Assembly: GCF_034555935.1 (NCBI RefSeq)
Contig: NZ_JAYDCJ010000003.1
Coordinates: forward strand, 558,001 to 622,000
Direction: 5' to 3'
Length of the DNA: 64,000 bases
Origin: Marinobacter qingdaonensis
Lineage (GTDB): Bacteria; Pseudomonadota; Gammaproteobacteria; Pseudomonadales; Oleiphilaceae
Positions 47,836-56,669 of the stretch are shown here, one piece after another. A program made the position numbers and the translations under genes. Under the pieces are notes generated by a model, which was not told the origin of the DNA, ran no database searches, and saw nothing but the letters and a program-made list of their open reading frames with translations. How positions within the stretch are numbered: the stretch's first letter is position 1; every line of letters starts with the position of its first letter.

Positions 47836-49290
47836 TCAGGTGGTCAGCAGTCTCATAAAGTTCTGATAATCCTCGCGGATACCCGGATCGGTCTCCTGCA
47901 GTTCCACGATCTTCTTGCACGCGTGCAGCACGGTGGTGTGGTCCCGGCCGCCGAAGGCATCGCCGATTTCCGGCAGACTGTGGTTGGTCAGCTCCTTGGA
48001 CAGCGCCATCGCCACCTGCCGGGGCCGGGTCACGGTGCGGGTCCGGCGTTTCGACAGCAGGTCCGCGACCTTGATCTTGTAGTACTCCGCCACCGTGCGC
48101 TGAATGTTGTCGATGCTGACCTGCTTTTCGTGCAGCGCCAACAGGTCTTTCAGACTCTCCCGAATGAACGGCGGGGTGATCTCCGAGCCCGTGAAGTGAG
48201 CATTCGCTATCACCAGACGCAGCGCGCCTTCCAGCTCTCGCACATTCGAGCGGATCTTCTGGGCGATGAAAAAGGCGGCCTCACTGCTGAGCTTGACGTT
48301 GGCCTGGTCGGCCTTCTTCATCAGGATCGCCACCCGGGTTTCCAGCTCCGGCGGCTCCACCATCACGGTCAGGCCCCAGCCGAACCGGGATTTCAGGCGC
48401 TCCTCCATGTCGACAATTTCCTTCGGGAACCGGTCACAGGTCACGATCACCTGCTGACCGCCTTCGAGCAGGGCATTGAAGGTGTGGAAAAACTCTTCCT
48501 GGGAACGCTCCTTGCGGGCAAAGAACTGAATGTCGTCGATCAGCAGCGCGTCCACCGAGCGGTAATAGCGCTTGAATTCGTTGATGGCGTTCAGCTGCAG
48601 CGCCTTGACCATGTCTGCCACGAACCGTTCCGAGCGCAGGTAGGCCACCTTGGCGCCCGGATTGCGACGCACGATTTCATTGCCAATGGCGTGCATCAGG
48701 TGGGTTTTACCCAGGCCCACTCCGCCGTAGAGGAACAGCGGGTTATAGGCACCACCGGGGTTTTCCGCCACTTGCATGGACGCCGCCCGGGCCAGCTGGT
48801 TCGACTTACCCTCGACGAAGGTTTCAAAGGTGAAGCCTTCATTCAGGTAGCTCTGGTGCTTGATGTCGCCTTCCACCTGCACCGACCGGCGCTCGTTGCT
48901 GGTCTTCGGCCGCACCGCGGTGTGGTTGCCAACACTGACCGCCACGCCCTTCTCTTCGTCGGTGACGCTGCTGTCCGCTTCTTCCTGCACCGGGGCCGGC
49001 GGTTCCTTGGCCACCGCCGGTTTCGGTTCGGACTCGCTGTCCCGGGGCGCCGACCCCACTTTCATGTTGACCCGGGGTGCCTGACCACCGTTCAGGTCCT
49101 TCAACACTTCTTCTATACGCCGAAGGTATTTTTCATTGACCCAGTCCATCACGAACCGGTTGGGCGCGAACAGCAGCAGCTGGCCTTCCCGGTGATCGGA
49201 CTGGAGGGGCCTGAGCCAGGTGTTGAACTGTTGTGCGGGAAACTCGTCCCGGAGTACTTCAAGACATTGATGCCACATACTGTTCGGCAC
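47836..49290 (-). CDS. dnaA: Chromosomal replication initiator DnaA
   Basis: The 484-residue initiator has domain I ([21 protein letters not shown]), an acidic and proline-rich linker (about residues 85-150), the AAA+ domain III ([18 protein letters not shown] near 190, [11 protein letters not shown]) and the DNA-binding domain IV ([28 protein letters not shown]). It starts at GTG, as many dnaA genes do. It binds DnaA boxes, melts oriC and loads DnaB. It faces away from the origin region that separates it from rpmH. Confidence 0.98.
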   Translation of the reverse strand: MPNSMWHQCLEVLRDEFPAQQFNTWLRPLQSDHREGQLLLFAPNRFVMDWVNEKYLRRIEEVLKDLNGGQAPRVNMKVGSAPRDSESEPKPAVAKEPPAPVQEEADSSVTDEEKGVAVSVGNHTAVRPKTSNERRSVQVEGDIKHQSYLNEGFTFETFVEGKSNQLARAASMQVAENPGGAYNPLFLYGGVGLGKTHLMHAIGNEIVRRNPGAKVAYLRSERFVADMVKALQLNAINEFKRYYRSVDALLIDDIQFFARKERSQEEFFHTFNALLEGGQQVIVTCDRFPKEIVDMEERLKSRFGWGLTVMVEPPELETRVAILMKKADQANVKLSSEAAFFIAQKIRSNVRELEGALRLVIANAHFTGSEITPPFIRESLKDLLALHEKQVSIDNIQRTVAEYYKIKVADLLSKRRTRTVTRPRQVAMALSKELTNHSLPEIGDAFGGRDHTTVLHACKKIVELQETDPGIREDYQNFMRLLTT

Positions 49291-49563
49291 GACAGCCTGC
49301 TCCCGATAACCCAGAAATGTCTCAGATCAGAATAAGGAGACATCCAATCCTACGAGGTGACCCCGGATTCTAACCCGACGGCCCCGCCAGTGAAAGAGTC
49401 GAGCCGGTTTCATGAACAGCCTGTGGAAATTAAACATCATTTATTTCAAACAGGTATGGACTTACCTACAGCCTTGTGTACAGAAAATTCATCTTCCGGA
49501 AGTTACCCACACCCCTGTGTGTACACCCTGCGTCTAACCCTGTGTGAAACCACAGGACCGATC

Positions 49564-49572
49564 CGTGGATAA
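49564..49572 (+). promoter_or_regulatory. DnaA box, one mismatch
   Basis: CGTGGATAA differs from TGTGGATAA at the first base. It lies within oriC. Confidence 0.6.
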
Positions 49573-49597
49573 CTGGCCGTCGAACGGGCAGGCCCAG

Positions 49598-49606
49598 TTA
49601 TTCACA
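49598..49606 (+). promoter_or_regulatory. DnaA box in oriC
   Basis: TTATTCACA fits the relaxed TTWTNCACA consensus and is the best box in the origin region. Confidence 0.7.
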
Positions 49607-49641
49607 ATCGGTCTGGCGCTCGTCCACAGCCCTCATCGGCG

Positions 49642-49650
49642 TTTGTCACA
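49642..49650 (+). promoter_or_regulatory. DnaA box-like site, one mismatch
   Basis: TTTGTCACA differs from TTWTNCACA at one position. It lies just before the AT-rich segment. Confidence 0.45.
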
Positions 49651-49697
49651 ACCCTTATAAAGATTCCAATTTCCCGATTTCCATGGATTTTTTTGGC

Positions 49698-49706
49698 TTA
49701 TCCCCA
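49698..49706 (+). promoter_or_regulatory. DnaA box-like site, one mismatch
   Basis: TTATCCCCA differs from TTATCCACA at one position. It lies inside the AT-rich part of oriC. Confidence 0.45.
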
Positions 49707-49835
49707 GAAATCGTCGACCCTAATAACAGTAATAAATAATCTTTTAAAAGAATTCTAAAAAGACTTACTGATCTTATTAGTGACCGACCCTACCGACGCC
49801 CGCACCGGGTCCGTAAAAGCCCTGGTCAATAAGCA

Positions 49836-49864
49836 TTGAATTCGCTCCGGTATTTGCATAGAAT
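49836..49864 (+). promoter_or_regulatory. Sigma-70 promoter of rpmH-rnpA
   Basis: TTGAAT at 49836-49841 and TAGAAT at 49859-49864 are separated by exactly 17 bp. They end 73 bp before the rpmH start. Confidence 0.8.
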
Positions 49865-49937
49865 GCCGCTCCTGTTTTGGCTGTACATTTTCCAGCCAGT
49901 TAGGAATTCCCAACTTACGAATTGTGAGATCATCACC

Positions 49938-50072
49938 ATGAAAAGAACGTTTCAACCAAGCGTCCTGAAGCGTAAGCGCGCACACGGTTTCCGTGCCCGT
50001 ATGGCCACTGCCAACGGTCGTAAGGTACTGTCCCGTCGTCGTGCCAAGGGCCGCGCACGTCTGTCTGCGTAA
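49938..50072 (+). CDS. rpmH: 50S ribosomal protein L34
   Basis: The 44-residue highly basic protein ([18 protein letters not shown] at the start, [11 protein letters not shown] at the end) is unmistakably L34. The longer upstream frame is not used; the ATG at 49938 gives the standard protein. It opens the rpmH-rnpA-yidD-yidC-mnmE cluster transcribed away from oriC. Confidence 0.98.
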   Translation: MKRTFQPSVLKRKRAHGFRARMATANGRKVLSRRRAKGRARLSA

Positions 50073-50084
50073 CCAGCTCGCCTC

Positions 50085-50492
50085 ATGAAGGCTTTGAGTT
50101 TCCCGAAATCACACCGTCTGCTACGACCGGCTGATTACGGCAAAGTCTTCAATGACGTACAGCTGAAGGTTCCGCACCGGAATTTTCTGATCCTGGCGAC
50201 ACCGAACGAACTCGGTCACGCCAGGGTCGGATTGATTTTTTCCAAGAAAAATCTGAAGCTTGCTGTCCAGAGAAACCGGATCAAACGGCAGGTCAGGGAA
50301 TCCTTTCGCACTCAGGACGATCTCCCAGGCCTCGACATCGTGGTTCTCGGACGCCAGGGTCTGGTCGGTCTCGACAACGAGGCGGTCCGTAACGCCCTGA
50401 ATGAGCTTTGGCGACGACTGAAACGCAAACATCAACACGCTCAACCGCCCCGGGCCACACCATCAAAGCCTGCCGGTAGAGGAATGGGTTAA
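50085..50492 (+). CDS. rnpA: Ribonuclease P protein component
   Basis: The 135-residue basic protein contains the RNase P signature [13 protein letters not shown] near residue 65 and the N-terminal [19 protein letters not shown]. It assists the RNase P RNA in tRNA 5' maturation. The C-terminal tail (about 20 residues, rich in Pro, Ala and Lys) is variable. Its stop shares one base with the yidD start. Confidence 0.96.
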   Translation: MKALSFPKSHRLLRPADYGKVFNDVQLKVPHRNFLILATPNELGHARVGLIFSKKNLKLAVQRNRIKRQVRESFRTQDDLPGLDIVVLGRQGLVGLDNEAVRNALNELWRRLKRKHQHAQPPRATPSKPAGRGMG

Positions 50493-50785
50493 TGCGCACA
50501 ATCCTGCTCCTGCCCATCCGCTTTTACCAGTACGCGATCAGTCCTTTGATGGCCAGTCATTGCCGTCATTATCCAACCTGCTCCCAATACGCCGTCGAAG
50601 CCATCAGTCATCATGGCGCGGCGAAGGGCCTGTACCTGGCAAGCCGACGGCTGCTGAGGTGCCATCCCTGGGCGGAAGGCGGTTATGATCCCGTTCCCGG
50701 CACCGCAAACGTGGCTGACAGCACAACCGTAACGCCCAGCCTTCAGGCTGATCGGTCCCAAACCACAACCCAGACCAGACAGTAA
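50492..50785 (+). CDS. yidD: Membrane protein insertion efficiency factor YidD
   Basis: The 97-residue protein has the family pattern [15 protein letters not shown], then [20 protein letters not shown] with conserved Cys, and [17 protein letters not shown]. It probably aids YidC-dependent membrane insertion. It overlaps rnpA by one base and precedes yidC by 3 bp. The last 25 residues are a low-conservation tail. Confidence 0.95.
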   Translation: MRTILLLPIRFYQYAISPLMASHCRHYPTCSQYAVEAISHHGAAKGLYLASRRLLRCHPWAEGGYDPVPGTANVADSTTVTPSLQADRSQTTTQTRQ

Positions 50786-50788
50786 CTT

Positions 50789-52492
50789 ATGGATATTCAA
50801 CGCATTGTTTTGTTTGCCGGCCTGGCTATTGTCAGCTACCTGATGGTGCTTGCCTGGAATGAGGACTACCACCAGCAACCGGCCACCGAGCAGGTCGCCC
50901 AGGCCACCAGTAACGGCGCCGGCACTGGCTCCGACGCCATGACGTTGCCACAGGAGCAGGGCACCTCGGGCACAAGCGAAGAGTTCAGTACCCCCGAAGG
51001 CGGTCAGCAGGTCAGCACCAACGCCGATTCCGAGCAGGCCATCGACGACCAGTTCGTCACCGTCAGCACCGACGTGTTCGATCTGACCATCAACCGGGTC
51101 AGCGGCAACCTGGTGCAAACCTCCCTGCTCAATTACGACAAATCCCTGAACAGCCGGGAACCGCTGAAGCTCCTGACCAACACCGAAACCCGCACCTACG
51201 TGCTGGAAAGCGGACTCATCGGCCGCAACGGTCCGGACAGCCGCGCCAACGGCGAAGCACCGGTGTACACCGCCGAGGCCAACCGCTACGAGCTGAGCGA
51301 AGGCCAGGACCAGCTGGTGGTGGATCTGACCCACACCACCGACGCCGGTGTGACCATCACCAAGCGTTACACCTTCGAGCGCAACAGCTATGAAATCGAC
51401 GTCCGTTACCTGATCGACAACCAGTCCGGCGAGGCCTGGAAAGGCAACTTTACCGGCAAGATCGTCCGTGATCAGGCCCCGGACCCCACTGCCCAGAACA
51501 GCATGGGGATCCAGGCGTTCCTCGGCATGGTCATGAGCTCGCCCGAGGACCCCTACGAGAAGTTCGATTTCGACGACCTGTCCGAAACCCCGGTGAACCA
51601 GTCGGTCACCAACGGCTGGCTGGCCTTCCTGCAGCACTACTTCCTGTCGGCCTGGGTGCCAGAGCGGGACCAGCCGGCCCAGTTCCAGACTACCCGTCGC
51701 GGACCGCTGTACGTCATGGGTTTTGTCTATCCGGCCACCACCGTCGAGCCCGGTGACAGCGTGGAAGTGGGCGCTCGGGCCTACGTCGGTCCGAAGATCA
51801 TCGACCGGCTGGAAACCGTAGCGCCGAACCTGGACCGCACCGTCGACTTCGGCTGGCTGTTCTTCATCTCACTGCCGCTGTTCGTGATCATGGAATGGTT
51901 CTACAGCCTGGTCGGCAACTGGGGTGTCGCCATCATCCTGCTGACCGTGCTGGTCAAGGCGGTGTTCTTCCATCTGTCGGCCACCAGTTACCGCTCCATG
52001 GCCAAGATGCGTGCGGTGGCGCCCCAGCTGACCCGCCTGAAGGAGCTGTACGGCGACGATCGCCAGCGCATGTCCCAGGAAATGATGGCCCTGTACAAGC
52101 GCGAGAAGATCAATCCGCTCGGTGGCTGTCTGCCAATCCTGGTGCAGATGCCGGTGTTCATCTCCCTGTACTGGGTTCTGTTCGAGAGTGTGCAGCTGCG
52201 GCACGCGCCGTTCATGCTGTGGATCCAGGATCTGTCGCAGATGGACCCCTACTTCATCCTGCCGATCCTGATGGGCGCCAGCATGTTCCTGCAGATGCAT
52301 CTGAACCCGACACCACCGGATCCGATGCAGGCCAAGATCATGAAGATGATGCCGCTGATCTTCACCGTGTTCTTCCTGTGGTTCCCGGCCGGTCTGGTAC
52401 TCTACTGGCTGGTGAACAACATTCTGTCGATCAGCCAGCAGTGGTACATTACCCGCAAGATCGAAGCGGAGACCGCAGCGAAGAAGGCCTGA
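50789..52492 (+). CDS. yidC: Membrane protein insertase YidC
   Basis: The 567-residue insertase has an N-terminal anchor ([18 protein letters not shown]), a large periplasmic beta domain (about residues 60-340) and the conserved five-helix core. The core includes [17 protein letters not shown], the cytosolic helical hairpin ([21 protein letters not shown]), [21 protein letters not shown] and [17 protein letters not shown]. It inserts and folds inner-membrane proteins alone or with SecYEG. A stable hairpin separates it from mnmE. Confidence 0.97.
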   Translation: MDIQRIVLFAGLAIVSYLMVLAWNEDYHQQPATEQVAQATSNGAGTGSDAMTLPQEQGTSGTSEEFSTPEGGQQVSTNADSEQAIDDQFVTVSTDVFDLTINRVSGNLVQTSLLNYDKSLNSREPLKLLTNTETRTYVLESGLIGRNGPDSRANGEAPVYTAEANRYELSEGQDQLVVDLTHTTDAGVTITKRYTFERNSYEIDVRYLIDNQSGEAWKGNFTGKIVRDQAPDPTAQNSMGIQAFLGMVMSSPEDPYEKFDFDDLSETPVNQSVTNGWLAFLQHYFLSAWVPERDQPAQFQTTRRGPLYVMGFVYPATTVEPGDSVEVGARAYVGPKIIDRLETVAPNLDRTVDFGWLFFISLPLFVIMEWFYSLVGNWGVAIILLTVLVKAVFFHLSATSYRSMAKMRAVAPQLTRLKELYGDDRQRMSQEMMALYKREKINPLGGCLPILVQMPVFISLYWVLFESVQLRHAPFMLWIQDLSQMDPYFILPILMGASMFLQMHLNPTPPDPMQAKIMKMMPLIFTVFFLWFPAGLVLYWLVNNILSISQQWYITRKIEAETAAKKA

Positions 52493-52514
52493 TCGCTGCC
52501 AGCAAGCTGACCCT

Positions 52515-52543
52515 GACAGAGGCTCCTTCGTGGAGCCTCTGTC
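52515..52543 (+). terminator. Perfect 12-bp hairpin between yidC and mnmE
   Basis: GACAGAGGCTCC and GGAGCCTCTGTC pair fully around TTCGT. The T-run after it is poor, so it may be a weak terminator or an RNA-stability element rather than a full stop. Confidence 0.6.
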
Positions 52544-52565
52544 GTTTCTGTCCGAAGGAATGCCC

Positions 52566-53936
52566 ATGAGCCAGACCACCGACACCATCGCCGCCATTGC
52601 CACCGCGCCGGGCCAGGCCGGGGTGGGCATCGTCCGGGTGTCTGGGCCGGAGGCCGCCGCCATCGCCCAGGCCATGCTCGGCTACGAACCCAAGCCCCGG
52701 TACGCCCATTACGGTCCGTTCCTGGACCGCGATGGCGGGCTGATCGACGAGGGCATTGGCCTGTTTTTCCCCAACCCCCATTCCTTCACCGGCGAGGACG
52801 TGTTCGAGCTCCAGGGCCACGGTGGCACGGTGATCCTGGATCTGCTGCTGCGCGAGGTCTGCAGCCGGGGGGCGCGCCTGGCCCGGCCCGGGGAATTCTC
52901 CGAACGGGCGTTCCTGAACGACAAGCTGGATCTGGCCCAGGCCGAAGCCATCGCCGACCTGATCGAGAGCAGTTCCGAGCAGGCCGCGCGCTGTGCGGTG
53001 CGCTCCATGCAGGGGCTGTTTTCCCGTCAGGTCGATGACCTGGTGGATGCGGTCACCCACCTGCGCATCTACGTCGAGGCAGCCATCGACTTTCCGGAGG
53101 AGGAAATCGACTTCCTGGCCGATGGCAAGGTTGCCGGCGACCTGCAGCAACTGCTCGACCGGCTCGACACCATTCTGGCCGAGGCCCAGCAGGGCACCAT
53201 CTTGCGCGACGGCATGAAAGTGGTCATCGCCGGCCGGCCCAATGCCGGCAAGTCCAGCCTGCTCAATGCCCTGGCCGGTCGCGAGGCGGCCATCGTCACC
53301 GCCATCGAGGGCACCACCCGGGATGTCCTGCGCGAACACATCCACATCGACGGCATGCCCCTGCACATCATCGACACCGCCGGCCTGCGTGAAAGTCCGG
53401 ACGAGGTCGAGCAGATCGGTATCGCCCGGGCCTGGGACGAAATCACCCAGGCCGACCGGATCCTGTTGATGGTCGATGCCACCACCACCGACCACACCGA
53501 ACCCCACGACATCTGGCCGGACTTCATCGACCGGCTGCCGGCCAGTGCCCCGGTCACGGTGATCCGCAACAAGGTCGATCTGTCCCGGGAAACCGTCGGC
53601 CTGACCGACCAGCCCGAGCAGGCCGCCCCGGTCATCCGCCTGGCGGCGAAATCCGCTGAGGGCCTGGACGTGCTGCGGGACCACCTGAAGCAGTGCATGG
53701 GGTTTGCCAGCACCACCGAAGGTGGCTTCCTGGCCCGGCGCCGGCATCTGGATGCCCTGGAACGGGCCCGGGATTCCCTGCTCCAGGGCCAGGGTCAGCT
53801 CGAGGGCTATGGCGCCGGCGAACTGCTGGCCGAAGACCTGCGCGCGGCCCAGGACGCCCTCGGCGAGATCACCGGCCACCTGAGTCCGGACGATTTGCTG
53901 GGCAAGATTTTCTCCAGTTTCTGCATCGGCAAATAG
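52566..53936 (+). CDS. mnmE: tRNA modification GTPase MnmE
   Basis: The 456-residue protein has the N-terminal folate-binding domain ([22 protein letters not shown]), a helical domain interrupted by a G domain ([23 protein letters not shown] near residue 222, DTAGLRE, NKVD), and the terminal FCIGK motif with the conserved Cys. With MnmG it makes 5-(carboxy)methylaminomethyl-uridine at tRNA position 34. The ATG is chosen for its GAAGGAA ribosome site. Confidence 0.97.
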   Translation: MSQTTDTIAAIATAPGQAGVGIVRVSGPEAAAIAQAMLGYEPKPRYAHYGPFLDRDGGLIDEGIGLFFPNPHSFTGEDVFELQGHGGTVILDLLLREVCSRGARLARPGEFSERAFLNDKLDLAQAEAIADLIESSSEQAARCAVRSMQGLFSRQVDDLVDAVTHLRIYVEAAIDFPEEEIDFLADGKVAGDLQQLLDRLDTILAEAQQGTILRDGMKVVIAGRPNAGKSSLLNALAGREAAIVTAIEGTTRDVLREHIHIDGMPLHIIDTAGLRESPDEVEQIGIARAWDEITQADRILLMVDATTTDHTEPHDIWPDFIDRLPASAPVTVIRNKVDLSRETVGLTDQPEQAAPVIRLAAKSAEGLDVLRDHLKQCMGFASTTEGGFLARRRHLDALERARDSLLQGQGQLEGYGAGELLAEDLRAAQDALGEITGHLSPDDLLGKIFSSFCIGK

Positions 53937-54045
53937 CGCCGTTACCAATTGAAACGTTTTTCTCCCCCAATCCGTGAACGCTGGGCGCTAATCTTGCGTT
54001 GTTATTACGGAATTTACTTATTGAGCACAATCGGGAGTAGAAGAC

Positions 54046-54798
54046 GTGAGCAGAACACTATTGGGCCTGGCCGCAGCGGCGTTGACGCTGATCGGGCCGG
54101 CAAGCGCCGTGCAGGCGGAAGAACGGCTGTATCTCTACACGGAAAACTTTCCGCCCTACAACATGAGTGCCTCGGGCCGGGCCTTTGAACACAACGCCGA
54201 GGACATCGACGGCCTGTGCACCGAACTGGTGACCGCCGCCCTGAAACAGACCGACCTGGATTACCGCATCAAGCTGCGGAACTGGGACTACGGCTACAAC
54301 CGGGCCCTGAACAAACCCAACCACGGCATCTTCTGCACCACCTACACCGAGGAACGGGCCCCGCTGTTCAAGTGGGTCGGGCCCCTGACCAACAACCTGT
54401 GGACCGTGTTCGCGGCGCCGGACTCCAACTTCCAGATGGACGAGCTGTCCGACGCCAAGGGCAAGGTGTTTGGCGGCTACCGCAACGACGTGAAGTCCGA
54501 GTACCTGATCAAGCGGGGCTACGAAGTCTCGGCCCTGGACAGCGACGACCTGAACCCGAAGCGGCTCGAACTCGGTCAGATCGATCTCTGGTTGGCGGAC
54601 CAGTTGGGTGGCCCCTACGTGGCGTCCCAGCAGAACGTGGAAGGGTTGAAGCCGGTGTACTCGTTCAACCAGACCCAGCTGTTCCTGGCCCTGAACCCGG
54701 ACACCTCCGATGCCCTGGTGAACGAGTTGCAGGCCGGTCTTGACGCCATCCGCGAGTCCGGTATGTTCGAGGCTATCGAAACCAAATACGGCCTGTAA
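54046..54798 (+). CDS. Periplasmic amino-acid-type solute-binding protein (family 3)
   Basis: The 250-residue protein has a signal peptide (LLGLAAAALTLIGPASAVQAEE). A PBPb domain then starts YLYTENFPPYN, with DIDGLCTELVTAAL and a C-terminal QAGLDAIRESGMFEAIETKYG. No ABC permease or ATPase gene is adjacent, so it may serve a distant transporter or a sensor. It starts at GTG after CGGGAG. Confidence 0.82.
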   Translation: MSRTLLGLAAAALTLIGPASAVQAEERLYLYTENFPPYNMSASGRAFEHNAEDIDGLCTELVTAALKQTDLDYRIKLRNWDYGYNRALNKPNHGIFCTTYTEERAPLFKWVGPLTNNLWTVFAAPDSNFQMDELSDAKGKVFGGYRNDVKSEYLIKRGYEVSALDSDDLNPKRLELGQIDLWLADQLGGPYVASQQNVEGLKPVYSFNQTQLFLALNPDTSDALVNELQAGLDAIRESGMFEAIETKYGL

Positions 54799-54816
54799 CC
54801 GACCCGGGAGCCCCTG

Positions 54817-55494
54817 ATGCCGCCTGTCACCGCCCGTCACCCTATCCGCCACCCAGTGGCCCTGCTTGGCCTGTTTCTGTGCCTGGGGCTGGCCGGCTGC
54901 AGTTCCATGTACTACAGCGCCATGGAAAAGCTCGGGATCGAAAAGCGCGAGATCCTGGTGGACCGGGTCGGGGACGCCCGGGACGCCCAGAGCGAGGCCC
55001 AGGAAACCTTCCGCTCGTCCCTGGCGCGATTCCAGAGCGTAGTGGACACCCCGGACACGGCGCTGCAGGACAAGTACGACACCATCCGCACCGCGTATGA
55101 GGACAGCGAGGACGCCGCCGAGGCGGTGCGCGACCGGATCGATGCGGTGGAGGACGTGTCCGAGGCGTTGTTCGAGGAGTGGGAAGACGAGCTCGACCTG
55201 TACGAAAGCGCGTCCCTGCGGCGCAGCAGCGAGCGCCAGCTGGCCGAGACCCGAGATCAGTACGACTCGCTGATTGCCCGCATGCACCGGGCCGAGGCCA
55301 AGATGGCACCGGTGCTGGAGGCGTTCGAGGACCAGGTGTTGTTCCTCAAGCACAACCTGAACGCCCAGGCCATCGGCGCGCTCGAGCAGGAGCTGAGCCA
55401 GATCCGTTCCGATGTGGATAAGTTGATCCGCGAGATGGAAGACTCCATCGCCGAATCCGAAGCCTTCATCGAGCGGTTCCAGAGCGCCCAGTGA
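54817..55494 (+). CDS. DUF2959 family lipoprotein
   Basis: The 225-residue protein has a lipoprotein signal with lipobox LAGC at about residue 28, then the DUF2959 start SSMYYSAMEKLGIEKREILVD. The rest is a long, strongly charged, probably coiled-coil helical region (QSEAQETFRSSLARFQ, LEQELSQIRSDVDKLIREM). The function is unknown. It lies 18 bp after the binding-protein gene and may be co-transcribed. It ends in a bidirectional terminator. Confidence 0.85.
   Translation: MPPVTARHPIRHPVALLGLFLCLGLAGCSSMYYSAMEKLGIEKREILVDRVGDARDAQSEAQETFRSSLARFQSVVDTPDTALQDKYDTIRTAYEDSEDAAEAVRDRIDAVEDVSEALFEEWEDELDLYESASLRRSSERQLAETRDQYDSLIARMHRAEAKMAPVLEAFEDQVLFLKHNLNAQAIGALEQELSQIRSDVDKLIREMEDSIAESEAFIERFQSAQ
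55413..55421 (+). promoter_or_regulatory. Perfect DnaA box inside the DUF2959 gene
   Basis: TGTGGATAA, exact consensus, within codons for Asp-Val-Asp-Lys near the 3' end. Confidence 0.4.
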
Positions 55495-55530
55495 CCGGGT
55501 AACGCGCCGGTCGCGGTATTCCGGAGCAAC

Positions 55531-55562
55531 AAAAAGGGAAGCCAAGCTGGCTTCCCTTTTTT
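55531..55562. terminator. Bidirectional terminator between the DUF2959 gene and ectD
   Basis: AAAAAGGGAAGCCA and TGGCTTCCCTTTTT form a perfect stem around a 3-base loop, with A- and T-runs at the ends. Confidence 0.93.
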
Positions 55563-55581
55563 GTGCCGGTTTGCAGGCCGC

Positions 55582-56517
55582 TCACCCGGTCCGTTTCAGG
55601 TCTTCGGTGGAGATGGGCCGGAGCGCCTGGGTATCGCTGCGGTTGCCGAGGAAATCCGGGCGCGGCTTGTTGCCACAGAAGGGTTGCACCAGCTGGTTTT
55701 CCACACTGTTGTAGACAAAGAACAGGTTACTGCGCGGCCAGGGCGACATGTTGGCGTTGGAGGCGTGCAGGGTGTTGCACTCGAAGACGATCAGCGAGCC
55801 GGCCGGGCCCGTCGGCGCCTTGATGCCTTGCTGATCGACGATGCGGGCCAACTCCTTGTCACTGGGCACGCCCAGTTCCTGTTTCTTCAGGGACGACTGG
55901 TAATTGTCTTCCGGTGTGCGCCCGACGCAGGGCACGAAGGACTTGTGGGACCCGGGCACCAGCATCAGCGGCCCATTGAACGGTGTGTTGTCGGTCAGGG
56001 CGATGGAAAAGCTCACGGCGCGCATGCGCGGCATGCCGTCTTCGGCGTGCCAGGTTTCGAAATCCGAGTGCCAGTCGAAGCCTTTGCCGTGGAACCCCGG
56101 TTTGAAGTTGATCCGGGACTGGTGGATGTAGGCGTCGCTGCCCAGAAGCTGATGCACCATGGCCAGGATGTGTGGATCCCGGGTCAGCTGGTCGAAGCGC
56201 TCGGACAGCTGATGAATGCCGAAAATGGAGCGGATTTCCTGTTTGCCGGGCTCGGTGATGGTGCCCTCGGAGCGCAACACACCGTCGTCGTGTTCGTACG
56301 CGCGCAGGTCCTCGCGAAAGCGACGCACGGTGTCGGCGTCCAGGAAATTGTTGAACACCAGAAAGCCGTCGCGTTCGTACTGCGCCAGCTCCGTTTCACT
56401 CAGCGGGCCGTCGTTGCGGTCGGCGCCGGTGCTGTGGATAACTGGGTCCAGTCGATCGAAGGTGGGGGTGGGACGTTCCAGTCGGGTGGGATAAAAGTCG
56501 TCAGAACGAGTTTCCAT
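55582..56517 (-). CDS. ectD: Ectoine hydroxylase
   Basis: The 311-residue non-haem Fe(II)/2-oxoglutarate dioxygenase converts ectoine to 5-hydroxyectoine, a compatible solute. The EctD hallmark segment FDWHSDFETWHAEDGMPRMR includes the iron ligands His and Asp. The distal His is in ECNTLHASNANMSPWPRSN. The ribosome site is GAGGAGG. ectABC genes are not adjacent, so ectoine must come from elsewhere in the genome or from uptake. It supports a salt-exposed lifestyle. Confidence 0.95.
   Translation of the reverse strand: METRSDDFYPTRLERPTPTFDRLDPVIHSTGADRNDGPLSETELAQYERDGFLVFNNFLDADTVRRFREDLRAYEHDDGVLRSEGTITEPGKQEIRSIFGIHQLSERFDQLTRDPHILAMVHQLLGSDAYIHQSRINFKPGFHGKGFDWHSDFETWHAEDGMPRMRAVSFSIALTDNTPFNGPLMLVPGSHKSFVPCVGRTPEDNYQSSLKKQELGVPSDKELARIVDQQGIKAPTGPAGSLIVFECNTLHASNANMSPWPRSNLFFVYNSVENQLVQPFCGNKPRPDFLGNRSDTQALRPISTEDLKRTG
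56433..56441 (+). promoter_or_regulatory. Perfect DnaA box inside ectD
   Basis: TGTGGATAA, exact consensus, near the ectD 5' end. On the coding strand it lies in Val-Ile-His-Ser codons. Confidence 0.4.
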
Positions 56518-56628
56518 ATTCGAACCTCCTCACTTTTATGCTCGCAGTGCTCGTTACTAACCTCTTGAAATAACGTGAATTGGATAAAAATCCGTCGAAT
56601 AAGTGCGGACGCTGGCGCCAAATTTCAA

Positions 56629-56661
56629 GGCCGGAATCCGGTCAGACCCGGAATTCCGGCC
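56629..56661 (-). terminator. Probable terminator of the acyl-CoA dehydrogenase gene
   Basis: GGCCGGAAT pairs with ATTCCGGCC; on the minus strand TTGAAATT follows. The T-run is imperfect. Confidence 0.5.
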
Positions 56662-56669
56662 CTGATCCC

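Larger units (their letters stand above)
49291..49790. other. oriC: Chromosomal replication origin region (oriC)
   Basis: The gap between dnaA and rpmH has the expected features: several DnaA-box-like 9-mers (49422, 49541, 49564, 49598, 49642, 49698), of which only 49598-49606 (TTATTCACA) fits TTWTNCACA exactly, and an AT-rich segment at 49658-49770 suited to be the unwinding element. No gene is seen here. The exact limits are my estimate. Confidence 0.85.
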
